Source of the DNA: Glaciecola amylolytica
GTDB taxonomy: Bacteria > Bacteroidota > Bacteroidia > Flavobacteriales_D > Crocinitomicaceae
DNA length: 64,000 bases
Assembly: GCA_003856375.1 (NCBI GenBank)
Contig: CP034120.1
Coordinates: 4,521,501 to 4,585,500, forward strand
Reading direction: 5' to 3'
Shown: piece by piece, positions 1 to 6,546 of the stretch
Layout of the letters: each line of letters opens with the position of its first letter
How positions within the stretch are numbered: position 1 is the stretch's first letter
Notes under the pieces: model-generated
Seen by the model: the letters and a program-made list of their open reading frames with translations, nothing else
Told to the model about the DNA's origin: nothing
Databases searched by the model: none
Position numbers and translations under genes: made by a program

Positions 1-572
1 ACATTGCCAATAAATCATACAAAGCATTGAAGGATTCAACGGAATTGTGGGTGAATTTCAAAACGGATTACAAGCCTGTTCTGGATTCGGCAATTTCTCA
101 GGGGAATATCCCTTTTGCAGCAAATGTTACCCGAAAATATGCCAGCTTGATCTTCAAAAAAGGACTTGCTGCTTTGGATACGTTGTCTGCAGACCAGAAA
201 AAATTCATGGCACCATTGCCTTTTCCTTTTGATTCGACATTGACTCAGTATGTGGAGTTGATCAATATGGGGAAAGAAATGCATGCTTCCGGAATCAATT
301 TTGCGTATGCGCAGGCAATCAAGGATGCTACGATGGGATATTCCATTGTGCAGCAGTTGAAAAAGGCTCAGATGGTTTACTTCTTAAACGGTGCTTTCCA
401 TTCCGATTTCCATCAGGGAATTATGTGGTATGTGCAGCAATATGCTCCGGGAACAAAGGTAGGAACGATCACAACGGTTTCTCAGAAAGATGTACGCAAA
501 CTTGAAAAAGAGCATTTGAACCGTGCAGATTTCATCATTGTGGTGAATGAGACGATGACGACAACGCATTGA
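1..572 (+). CDS. ChaN-like (haem-uptake/Tiki superfamily) protein, 5' truncated by window edge
   Basis: The reading frame is open from base 3 to the stop at 570-572, so the true start lies upstream of the window; the TTG near base 27 is not a credible start. The visible C-terminal part (about 189 residues) resembles ChaN-family proteins: an alpha-helical stretch followed by a strand-turn motif NGAFHSDFHQGIMWYV near the C-terminus, where the family carries a conserved Gly-x-x-His segment. In other bacteria ChaN is a surface lipoprotein linked to haem/iron uptake; the lipobox, if any, is outside the window. The family is assigned from the C-terminal pattern only. The gene is convergent with the HTH gene downstream, and a 13-bp inverted-repeat arm (571-583) overlaps its stop codon. 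Confidence 0.6.
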   Translation, partial: IANKSYKALKDSTELWVNFKTDYKPVLDSAISQGNIPFAANVTRKYASLIFKKGLAALDTLSADQKKFMAPLPFPFDSTLTQYVELINMGKEMHASGINFAYAQAIKDATMGYSIVQQLKKAQMVYFLNGAFHSDFHQGIMWYVQQYAPGTKVGTITTVSQKDVRKLEKEHLNRADFIIVVNETMTTTH

Positions 573-732
573 TAATTACGAATAATTATCTGTTGGGTTT
601 TGTTCAGTGATTTTGGTTGTTCATTCGCTTGGAAACCCTTATGAACACTGGTCAATACGCAATATCGCGAATATGTAGCGGGAGAGGTCGAAATAAGTCC
701 GAATTTGTTTTGTTAAGTAATTCGTAATTATC
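571..732. repeat. Segment bounded by a 13-bp perfect inverted repeat
   Basis: GATAATTACGAAT at 571-583 is the exact reverse complement of ATTCGTAATTATC at 720-732. The segment fills the space between two convergent genes and contains one copy of the 24-bp dispersed repeat (651-675). The right arm is absent from the otherwise similar sequence in front of the second HTH gene (around 1340-1352), so it is an insertion or a loss relative to that copy. It could act as a long-range terminator hairpin or be a small palindromic repeat; no coding capacity was seen. Confidence 0.55.
651..675 (+). repeat. Dispersed repeat copy 1 (CAATACGCAATATCGCGAA core)
   Basis: This shares the core CAATACGCAATATCGCGAA with 1290-1314 on the same strand and with 38136-38161 on the opposite strand. 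Against the third copy 23 of 24 positions match. It is intergenic at all three places, each downstream of a gene's 3' end or between tandem genes. The core contains the palindrome TCGCGA. Confidence 0.7.
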
Positions 733-735
733 GTT

Positions 736-1068
736 CTATTTCTTCGAATTTACCTTCTTCAACAACTCGTTGTAATCCTCCAGCAATTTGAGATACTTGT
801 TCTTCCAGTACTCTTTTGTTTGGTTGTTGTACGGATTTTCCGGATCTTCGAAAGAAGTCGGGTTGATAACGTTCAATTCCTTAATCTCTGCGGAAAAGTC
901 ATGATGAATGATCTTTCCGATCTTTAAGATCGTTTCGATATCAATCTGAGGATTATCAAACATGAGATACATCCATCTTCTGCTCTTGCCCAATTTCTTG
1001 GCAATAATAGTAATCGGAAATCCGCTTTGTCTGATTGCTTGTTCTACAATTTCACCACGATGCTGCAT
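736..1068 (-). CDS. Small helix-turn-helix protein, paralogue 1
   Basis: A 110-residue protein. Residues ~1-65 look like an XRE/lambda-repressor-type helix-turn-helix: helix 'EIVEQAIRQSGF', turn, then 'IAKKLGKSRRWMYLMF', where the recognition helix would be. The remaining ~45 residues are polar and end in a helix rich in Lys, Leu and Glu that could be a coiled coil or dimerisation element. It is probably a DNA-binding regulator of unknown target. It is a near-duplicate of 1353-1685 (same length, roughly three quarters identical by eye, strongest in the N-terminal half). The upstream minus-strand sequence has GATTTTTG immediately before the start, one mismatch from TAnnTTTG, which would give a very short leader. 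Function beyond DNA binding cannot be read from the sequence. Confidence 0.75.
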   Translation of the reverse strand: MQHRGEIVEQAIRQSGFPITIIAKKLGKSRRWMYLMFDNPQIDIETILKIGKIIHHDFSAEIKELNVINPTSFEDPENPYNNQTKEYWKNKYLKLLEDYNELLKKVNSKK

Positions 1069-1289
1069 GAAAACAAAAATCTTCCCTCAGATGAGTAATA
1101 TTTTTACCGTTAATTACACAGATAAGAGAATGAATTGTTTCGGATGTTCGATTTTTTAAGTGTGAATAATTCCGGTCAGATGTGGGAAAACCTTCTTAAT
1201 TGCGAATGCTTTTTGTTGAGGTCTGTTTGGTGGGAGAATTTTGTACTGATTTTGGCTGTTAATTCAATCGGAAACCCTTATGAACACTG

Positions 1290-1314
1290 GCCAATACGCA
1301 ATATCGCGAACTTG
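1290..1314 (+). repeat. Dispersed repeat copy 2 (CAATACGCAATATCGCGAA core)
   Basis: This is the second copy of the repeat, lying within the duplicated flank between the two HTH genes. The preceding 30 bases (GGAAACCCTTATGAACACTG) also match copy 1, because here the repeat is part of the larger tandem duplication. The third copy at 38 kb shares only the core, so the core is mobile or constrained on its own. Confidence 0.7.
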
Positions 1315-1352
1315 TGACAGGAAAAATTTGAAATAATCCCAAATTTGTTTTT

Positions 1353-1685
1353 CTATTTCTTCGAACTGACCTTCTTCAATAACTCATTATAATCCTCCAG
1401 CAATTTCAGATACTTATTTTTCCAGTATTCTTTTGTTTGCCCGTTGTACAGATCTTCAGGATCTGAAAATGAGTTTGAACGATTGTGATTCAATTCTTTG
1501 ATGTCCTCAGAAAAATCATGGTGGATGATTGTGCCGATAGCCAGAACCGTATCAATATCGATTTGAGGATTATCAAACATCAGATACATCCATCTCCTGC
1601 TTTTGCGCAATCTTTTTGCGACAATAGTAATCGAAAAACCACTTTGCCTGATCGCCTGTTCCACAATTTCGCCACGGTGCTGCAT
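1353..1685 (-). CDS. Small helix-turn-helix protein, paralogue 2
   Basis: A 110-residue paralogue of 736-1068. I use the internal ATG (protein start MQHRGE) rather than the upstream in-frame ATG at 1736, because homology with paralogue 1 begins exactly there and both genes are then 333 bases long. It has the same helix-turn-helix core ('IAKRLRKSRRWMYLMF') and the same Lys-rich C-terminal helix. Differences cluster in the linker around residues 65-85 and in two residues of the putative second helix (KKLG versus RLRK), which could change the DNA target. The pair with flanking DNA (about 601-1110 and 1240-1735) is a tandem duplication of roughly 0.6 kb. Confidence 0.75.
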   Translation of the reverse strand: MQHRGEIVEQAIRQSGFSITIVAKRLRKSRRWMYLMFDNPQIDIDTVLAIGTIIHHDFSEDIKELNHNRSNSFSDPEDLYNGQTKEYWKNKYLKLLEDYNELLKKVSSKK

Positions 1686-1994
1686 AGAAACAAATTTCTT
1701 CGCTTTACTGGGTAGTATTGTTACCATTAAATACACATAAAGGAGTATTATTTGCTATAATTGTTTGTTTTGTATTGGTTTTGTTGACTTTTTTTGTTCG
1801 ATCATATGCGGGAAATGGAATCAAACCAACGAACTAATTACTCTTTCGTACATTCAGCCATAATTACTTTGATGAATTTAAAAGTGCTGTTTTTACTGGA
1901 TATTTGAAGCTTATATGTTCTGTATGAAATCTGCTGATCGATTTTGCCCTGTATTGGGTTTTAATGTTTTTTTAGCGTTTAGGAGAATTTTTTT

Positions 1995-2016
1995 TCACAT
2001 GAATGCGCATATGTGA
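1995..2016. promoter_or_regulatory. Operator-like inverted repeat upstream of the peptide cluster promoter
   Basis: TCACAT and ATGTGA form 6-bp arms around a 10-base spacer. The element ends 10 bases before the -7-like TACATTTG, where a -33 element would be expected; no TTTG is present there. This position suits an activator or repressor of the RiPP operon. The neighbouring HTH paralogues are possible but unproven candidates. Confidence 0.35.
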
Positions 2017-2026
2017 GAATTGTTTT

Positions 2027-2034
2027 TACATTTG
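2027..2034 (+). promoter_or_regulatory. Bacteroidota -7 element (TACATTTG) for the RiPP operon
   Basis: TACATTTG matches TAnnTTTG exactly. Transcription would begin near 2041, giving a leader of about 325 bases before the precursor ATG at 2368. No clear -33 TTTG is visible at the usual distance. Confidence 0.45.
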
Positions 2035-2055
2035 TATTCAATACTACGACAGAAC

Positions 2056-2322
2056 AAACCGGAAAACAGGTGTAGACCAGGTTTTCAATCTGTAAACATT
2101 GTTTTCGCGGTTTTGTATAAAAAATGTTGATGCTTACCAGAAAGCATCAATCCACTCAATCCTTGCTGATAAAGAGCAAGGCAAAGATTCACTGAAATAA
2201 TTTCAGCGAAATACATAAAGAAAATGGAAGTGCCGGTAACACTTCCTTGCATGTTCAGCTGTTTACCGGCTTCTGACGTGCAAAAGCTTTGCAATTAGCA
2301 GTGTTGCCGAAAATGCTATTGC
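2056..2322 (+). promoter_or_regulatory. Candidate structured leader RNA or ncRNA with at least seven stems
   Basis: Complementary segments read by eye: 2056-2067 with 2101-2113 (AAACCGGAAAAC, one bulge); 2127-2135 with 2142-2150 (TTGATGCTT/AAGCATCAA); 2161-2167 with 2175-2181 (CCTTGCT/AGCAAGG); 2192-2197 with 2201-2206; 2226-2232 with 2240-2246 (GGAAGTG/CACTTCC); 2280-2284 with 2288-2292; 2291-2300 with 2314-2322. The loop of the fifth hairpin (CCGGTAA, 2233-2239) is complementary to TTACCGG at 2263-2269, so a pseudoknot or an alternative pairing is possible. The region lies between the putative promoter and the precursor ATG. No match to a riboswitch, RNase P, tmRNA or SRP RNA signature was recognised. 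Confidence 0.5.
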
Positions 2323-2367
2323 GAAGATGAGGAAACAGAGTAGGCGCAACAACTAATTTTTTTGCTT

Positions 2368-2577
2368 ATGGCAACTAAAAACATAGAGTCATTAAAATCT
2401 AAAAAGTTTGACTCAAAAAACATGGTAAGAGTATTCGGTGGTGATACTACATACGGACCTGCACGTCTAACACGTTATGACGGGCGAGGCGGACAGGATG
2501 GAGATACTGCTGCAACAACTTACAATCCGGCAGGTACACCTCCGGGAACTCAAGGAACTGATTATATCGGAAGCTAA
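2368..2577 (+). CDS. Grasp-with-spasm RiPP precursor peptide
   Basis: A 69-residue peptide. I choose ATG 2368 over the in-frame TTG 2362 because it is an ATG and gives a normal leader. Residues 1-25 form a Lys-rich leader ending MVRVFGG, a double-glycine site suited to the C39 protease domain encoded at 6547. The 44-residue core that follows is rich in Gly, Thr and Asp: nine Thr, one terminal Ser and five Asp (26, 38, 44, 46, 65), with no Lys or Glu. Hydroxyl donors and acidic acceptors are what ATP-grasp ligases join into omega-ester rings. A 'TTY' motif occurs at 27-29 and 50-52. A second Gly-Gly at 41-42 is a less likely cut site. The gene is followed by a hairpin and by the rest of the cluster on the same strand. 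Confidence 0.8.
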   Translation: MATKNIESLKSKKFDSKNMVRVFGGDTTYGPARLTRYDGRGGQDGDTAATTYNPAGTPPGTQGTDYIGS

Positions 2578-2593
2578 TTCAGTTTGTTTATTG

Positions 2594-2625
2594 AATCCTC
2601 TGCTTTGACTATAAGGCAGAGGATT
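2594..2625 (+). terminator. Hairpin after the precursor gene, likely attenuator or processing site
   Basis: AATCCTCTGC (2594-2603) pairs perfectly with GCAGAGGATT (2616-2625). Only three T residues follow, so it would be a weak terminator. Placed between the precursor and the maturation genes, it could give excess precursor transcript over enzyme transcript. Confidence 0.55.
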
Positions 2626-2648
2626 TCCCAACATTTAAAATCCCGGAA

Positions 2649-3548
2649 ATGAAAAATGCACTGTTCCTGTTTTGCTTCTTAATTGGTTTTGATGCTTCGG
2701 CTCAAATCAATCACATTGACTACAAAGCCGATTGTGACCCGGCTTATCGTTTTGCCCTCGATAGCTTGAATTACCCGAAATGTTTCAAACAATTATCCAA
2801 AGTAAAGAAGAAATACGGCAAGCTCTATTGTGAAGAATACATTTTAATGGCGCACTGCTATAAACAAATGGGGAAGGACACGAAAAGTGCGAAATTTCTT
2901 AGAAAAGCGTGGTCAAACTATTCATTTGACTTTGTGTGCCTGAATCAGATTACTCAAATCAATTTAGCCAAAATAAACGAAGGTTTTTCCAAAAAACAGC
3001 AAAAACTGGTTCAGCAGGGCTATGACAATTTTGCAAACCTAAAACGAAGCAATACGGATTCGTTGATGGCTGTTCTACAAACAATGACCGACAGGGATCA
3101 GGTGCCGCGTATGAAGTTTTATACGGATTCCATCATTGATACCCTTGCTGTGAATCGGGAGATTATTCAGATCGATTCACTCAATCTGGTCGAATTCCGC
3201 AACATCATTTACACACTGGGTTATCCCGGAGAGTGGATCTTGCCCGGAAATGTTTCGATGGTTTTTGTTTTGTTGGTTCATTCCTCATACAATCAGGCGT
3301 TCTTCGATGAAATGAAACCTGTTTTCCTGCAGGAAGTAATCGCAGGACGTATGCCGCCGAGTCATTATGCCTTGTGGCTCGATCGTCATTATTCCATGGT
3401 TTGGTTGCCGCAACCTTATGGCATGTTGGCTGTTCCGGGGAAAACGGATTTCTCAGAAGAGCAGATCCGGGAAATTATAGCGAATCGTTTACAAATCGGA
3501 TTGATCAAGAATTGTCCGATCCCAACTAAACTATTGATGTTCGAATGA
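2649..3548 (+). CDS. Secreted DUF6624-type protein within the RiPP operon
   Basis: A 299-residue protein with an N-terminal signal peptide (MKNALFLFCFLIGFDASA). The C-terminal half fits the DUF6624 pattern: a 'DRDQVPR' segment near residue 150, 'LGYPGEW' near 200, a helical 'VHSSYNQ' region, and 'PSHYALWLDRH' followed by 'PQPYGML'. Residues ~50-100 look like a helical tetratrico-type pair. DUF6624 has no established function. The last four bases overlap the start of the ATP-grasp gene (ATGA), so translational coupling to peptide maturation is likely. A role in immunity, product binding or envelope handling is inference only. Signal peptide and length argue against it being a modifying enzyme acting in the cytoplasm. 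Confidence 0.7.
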   Translation: MKNALFLFCFLIGFDASAQINHIDYKADCDPAYRFALDSLNYPKCFKQLSKVKKKYGKLYCEEYILMAHCYKQMGKDTKSAKFLRKAWSNYSFDFVCLNQITQINLAKINEGFSKKQQKLVQQGYDNFANLKRSNTDSLMAVLQTMTDRDQVPRMKFYTDSIIDTLAVNREIIQIDSLNLVEFRNIIYTLGYPGEWILPGNVSMVFVLLVHSSYNQAFFDEMKPVFLQEVIAGRMPPSHYALWLDRHYSMVWLPQPYGMLAVPGKTDFSEEQIREIIANRLQIGLIKNCPIPTKLLMFE

Positions 3549-4519
3549 TTCTGGTTTTTACTGAGCGAACCGATTTGAATTCAAGGACCGTTCTTTCGTA
3601 TTTGAACTACTATGATGAACCCTTTGAAGTGTTTTTGGAAGATGATTCCATTGAACTGGAATATACGATTGAACCAAATGAGTTTGATTATCGCGTATAT
3701 AAGAACAATCAATTTCTGTGTCATTCGGCGGAAATAAAATCCGTTTGGTATCGAAGAACGGATATTCAGGTTTGTCGATTCGGGACAGGAACGTTTTCTC
3801 AGGAAGGTCTTGAAAATTACTCCCGGGAACACATCAAAGCCAGAACCGAACAAATCCGGCGCTGTTTTCACAACAAGAAATGTCTGGGGAAATTCGGATT
3901 CGGGAATTACAACAAAATTGAATTCCTTGAAATCTGTACTTCACTGAAGATTGAGATTCCGAAAACGCTCATTACAAAGTCGAAACAAAGCTTATTTGAA
4001 TTTTGGAAGAGTTGTAAGAAAGAGATCATTACGAAATCGCTTGCTTTTCCCTTTGAATGCACCAATTACAATGAATCAGGAGAAATTGAAAGCTATCAAT
4101 TGGGCTATACTCTTCCGGTTGGATCTGCTGAATTAGATTCACTTCCTGAATTTTTTGATCTGAGCATTTTTCAGGAAAAACTCGATAAACAGTTCGAAAT
4201 CCGGACAATTTATCTGGATGGAAAAACCTATTCTCAGGCCATTTTTTCACAAAGCCGCGAGGAAGCAGTGTTGGATTATCGTCAGGGTTATGATTCGGGA
4301 ATGAGAATGTGCAATTATACTTTGCCGCCATTTGTGGAAGAACAGGTGCGAAAACTCATGACAAAACTGGATTTGAACTTCGGATCTCTGGACATTGTGC
4401 TTACAAAAGACAAACGATATGTATTTCTGGAAGTGAATCCCAATGGACAATACGGTGCAGTTTCGCTGTCAACAAACTCAAACATCGATTACGAAGTCGC
4501 AAAATTTTTAATGAACTGA
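3545..4519 (+). CDS. gwsG: Grasp-with-spasm ATP-grasp peptide maturase
   Basis: A 324-residue ATP-grasp ligase of the MvdC/MvdD (graspetide) type. The N-terminal domain contains the 'SVWYRR' signature (near residues 66-71) typical of these peptide ligases. The C-terminal ATP-grasp end is clear: 'LNFGSLDIVL' followed by 'FLEVNPNGQYG', giving the Asp, Glu and Asn expected to bind Mg-ATP. Family members phosphorylate Asp/Glu side chains of a precursor and join them to Thr/Ser or Lys. Here the partner would be the peptide at 2368, and its Lys-free core predicts esters. The start ATG overlaps the stop of the DUF6624 gene. The pairing with a SPASM protein downstream identifies the grasp-with-spasm subtype. 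Confidence 0.88.
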   Translation: MILVFTERTDLNSRTVLSYLNYYDEPFEVFLEDDSIELEYTIEPNEFDYRVYKNNQFLCHSAEIKSVWYRRTDIQVCRFGTGTFSQEGLENYSREHIKARTEQIRRCFHNKKCLGKFGFGNYNKIEFLEICTSLKIEIPKTLITKSKQSLFEFWKSCKKEIITKSLAFPFECTNYNESGEIESYQLGYTLPVGSAELDSLPEFFDLSIFQEKLDKQFEIRTIYLDGKTYSQAIFSQSREEAVLDYRQGYDSGMRMCNYTLPPFVEEQVRKLMTKLDLNFGSLDIVLTKDKRYVFLEVNPNGQYGAVSLSTNSNIDYEVAKFLMN

Positions 4520-4525
4520 CGAAGC

Positions 4526-4717
4526 ATGGAAGGGATCGAAACAGCGGATGCGATTTTATCACAAGTCTACCCGAAAGCACATTTTGAAATAAAAGATCAG
4601 GCGAAAGAATCAAGAGCCCGGATTGATATTAAAAAGCTTAAGATGGATCGGTTGGAACAGGTCTTTGTGCCCGCATCGCCGATTTCATTAATGATTAATC
4701 ATACTGAGAAATTATGA
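4526..4717 (+). CDS. Unassigned 63-residue protein between gwsG and gwsS
   Basis: A short gene 6 bases after the gwsG stop, whose stop overlaps the gwsS start (ATGA at 4714-4717). The tight packing on both sides supports a real gene. The product is mostly charged and helical in the middle (Lys/Arg/Asp-rich, 'KESRARIDIKKLKMDRLEQ') with a more hydrophobic tail ('FVPASPISLMI'). It has no signal peptide, membrane segment, Cys pair or double-glycine leader, so it is not an obvious second precursor. It could be a small adaptor or recognition element for the maturases. I do not recognise its family. Confidence 0.6.
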   Translation: MEGIETADAILSQVYPKAHFEIKDQAKESRARIDIKKLKMDRLEQVFVPASPISLMINHTEKL

Positions 4718-5799
4718 TACAAAGTAAACATACATCCGTGTTGAAATTATATCCGAATGTGATTCCCGTAAAAGGTTATAACCGTTCTCTGCTCGTTGAT
4801 TTACAAAAGGGGAAACCTTACTTTGTTCCAAACGACCTGGTTGATTATCTGGAACAAATTCCAGAAACCGAAGTGGATGAGTATGAAACCTTTGTTACTG
4901 AAAACGATCTGGGAATAGTGATTAATCAGGAACTTGGGGCATGTCTGGCTCCGCTTGAACTAACTTATCATCCCGATTCAAAAATCAACAATGCCATTTT
5001 GGAACTGGATGAAAATTCTTCCTGGAATATTGCATCTGTTTTTAGTCAATTGGATGAACTCGGGACGCAATTTCTGGAGGTAAGATTTCTTGATGACACA
5101 GCCTTGTTGAAGAACCTGCATACGATTCAGGAATGTGTCCGCGAAACTACGATCGAATCTGTTCAGATCCTGATTCCGTTTCATGAGAATCTGAAACATT
5201 TTCTGGATTCACAGCTGAGTGAGCGCTTTTTCCGTTTGAGTACCATTGTGGTTTACAATGCACCAAAAGGATTTGAATTGAAAACGAATTCCTGCAACCT
5301 GATATTTACGCGTCAGAAATCTGTTTCTCACGAAAATTGCGGGAATATCTCAATGGATTCTTTTACGGTGAATACTCAGACTTATGTGCGAAATCAGAAT
5401 TACAACAGTTGTTTGGCCCACAAAATCAGTGTCGATAAAGATGGATTGATCCGTAATTGTCCGTCATTGGAACCACCATATGGATATGTGGATTCAACGC
5501 GCTTGCGGGATCTTGTTGCCCGAAAGGAATTTCGGAGCAAATGGAAGCTCACCAAAGACAAGTTACTTGTCTGTTCGGTCTGTGAATTCAGATGGATTTG
5601 TAACGACTGCAGAGCTTTTACACTGGATGATCTCGAGAACGGGAAACCTTCAAAATGTAAGTACAATCCCTTTATCAGTTTGTGGGCGGATGACGACAAC
5701 TATTTATCGGAAAAGGAATGCGGGATCAGCTTTCATGGCGGTGAAATCCGGATTGATGAAGAAAAACTGAACCAAATAAACGAAAAGATATGGGGTTGA
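4714..5799 (+). CDS. gwsS: Grasp-with-spasm SPASM-domain peptide maturase (no radical SAM core)
   Basis: A 361-residue protein. The C-terminal third carries a seven-cysteine SPASM pattern: C233, then 'DGLIRNC' (C249, the Gly-x4-Cys element), C287-x2-C290-x5-C296-x2-C299 and C315. The last pair is spaced x2 rather than the usual x3. The N-terminal two thirds has no Cys-x3-Cys-x2-Cys, so the radical SAM cluster is missing while the auxiliary-cluster domain remains. That combination defines the SPASM partner of grasp-with-spasm systems. It may bind iron-sulphur clusters, recognise the leader or scaffold the ligase; its biochemical role is not established. It overlaps the upstream small gene by four bases and the OmpA-like gene by ten. 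Confidence 0.87.
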   Translation: MIQSKHTSVLKLYPNVIPVKGYNRSLLVDLQKGKPYFVPNDLVDYLEQIPETEVDEYETFVTENDLGIVINQELGACLAPLELTYHPDSKINNAILELDENSSWNIASVFSQLDELGTQFLEVRFLDDTALLKNLHTIQECVRETTIESVQILIPFHENLKHFLDSQLSERFFRLSTIVVYNAPKGFELKTNSCNLIFTRQKSVSHENCGNISMDSFTVNTQTYVRNQNYNSCLAHKISVDKDGLIRNCPSLEPPYGYVDSTRLRDLVARKEFRSKWKLTKDKLLVCSVCEFRWICNDCRAFTLDDLENGKPSKCKYNPFISLWADDDNYLSEKECGISFHGGEIRIDEEKLNQINEKIWG

Positions 5800-6536
5800 A
5801 TTCGTTTTTCGCACTGCTGATCGGATGTCTGTTTCCGCTTGGAGAAGTATTTTCTCAGGATTTGGTTGAGATCAGGTTGATTGACTCAATTTCGGTTTCG
5901 TTTGATTCCGGAAGTGCTGTGATCAAAAATCCTTCTAAAGTGATCAGCAGGATAAATCAAACGACACTAAGTCATGGGAAGATTCACCTGATTGCTTATA
6001 CCGATACGGTTGGGAGTTATTCATACAATAAAAGTCTGGCATCAAAACGATTGCTTGCCGTTTCGAAACTGATTGATTCAACGAGTATCAGAAACCTGAT
6101 GATGGATAGTACAAATCAGAACGAAAAACGAACCAAAACCAGTCTTGGTGATGATTCATTCCGAAGAGTTGATATCCTTATTTACAGTGTGGAGCCGAAG
6201 ATCAAGCTTGGGACTCCGGTGAATCTCAGAATCAACTTCAATCCTGAAACGACCAACTTCATTCCGGGTTCATTGGAAAATGTGAAAGCGCTTCAAATAC
6301 TCATGGAAATGGATACCACTCTTCAAATTAAACTGAATGGTTATGTGTGTTGTCGACCGGATTTGATTTTATCACTGCATCGCGCTGAAAAGGTGAAATC
6401 ATATCTGATTGATCATGGCATTGCTGCGAACCGGATTTCGTGTTACGGCTATTCAAATACCAGAGCCTTAGTACCTGAAACTTCTGAAGAGAATAAAAAA
6501 ATGAACAGACGTGTAGAAGTTGTTTTCATAAAGTAA
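5790..6536 (+). CDS. OmpA-family protein with two OmpA-like domains, in RiPP operon
   Basis: A 248-residue protein with a signal peptide (MGLNSFFALLIGCLFPLGEVFS). The C-terminal domain (~140-248) is a recognisable OmpA peptidoglycan-binding fold ending in 'NRRVEVVFIK', with 'LSLHRAEKVKSYLI' and 'RISCYGYSN' in the expected order. The first half (~30-135) looks like a second, degenerate copy ('FDSGSAVIKN', 'AYTDTVGS', 'NKSLASKRLLAVSKLI', 'RRVDILIYS'). The start ATG lies inside the end of gwsS, so it belongs to the operon. A role in anchoring the export complex to the cell wall or protecting the producer is inference. Confidence 0.75.
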   Translation: MGLNSFFALLIGCLFPLGEVFSQDLVEIRLIDSISVSFDSGSAVIKNPSKVISRINQTTLSHGKIHLIAYTDTVGSYSYNKSLASKRLLAVSKLIDSTSIRNLMMDSTNQNEKRTKTSLGDDSFRRVDILIYSVEPKIKLGTPVNLRINFNPETTNFIPGSLENVKALQILMEMDTTLQIKLNGYVCCRPDLILSLHRAEKVKSYLIDHGIAANRISCYGYSNTRALVPETSEENKKMNRRVEVVFIK

Positions 6537-6546
6537 GCTTCGTTTC

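Larger units (their letters stand above)
1686..2367. other. Long intergenic region upstream of the peptide cluster
   Basis: These 680 bases hold no convincing gene. The left part carries the duplicated promoter side of the HTH paralogue. The right part has, in order, an inverted repeat (1995-2016), a TAnnTTTG element (2027-2034) and a dense series of stem-loops (2056-2322). A 69-codon minus-strand reading frame at 2085-2294 has unconvincing composition and conflicts with these structures. Confidence 0.6.

Noticed and set aside
1353-1736. Longer 127-residue version of HTH paralogue 2
   Set aside because: The extra 17 residues have no counterpart in paralogue 1, and homology begins at the internal ATG.
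2085-2294. 69-codon minus-strand frame upstream of the RiPP precursor
   Set aside because: Composition is not protein-like, no homologous pattern is visible, and the region is better explained by stem-loops on the plus strand.
4526-4717. Second RiPP precursor
   Set aside because: No double-glycine leader and no Thr/Ser- and acid-rich core; highly charged helix instead.
4714-5799. Radical SAM enzyme for gwsS
   Set aside because: No Cys-x3-Cys-x2-Cys in the N-terminal two thirds; only the SPASM cysteines are present.
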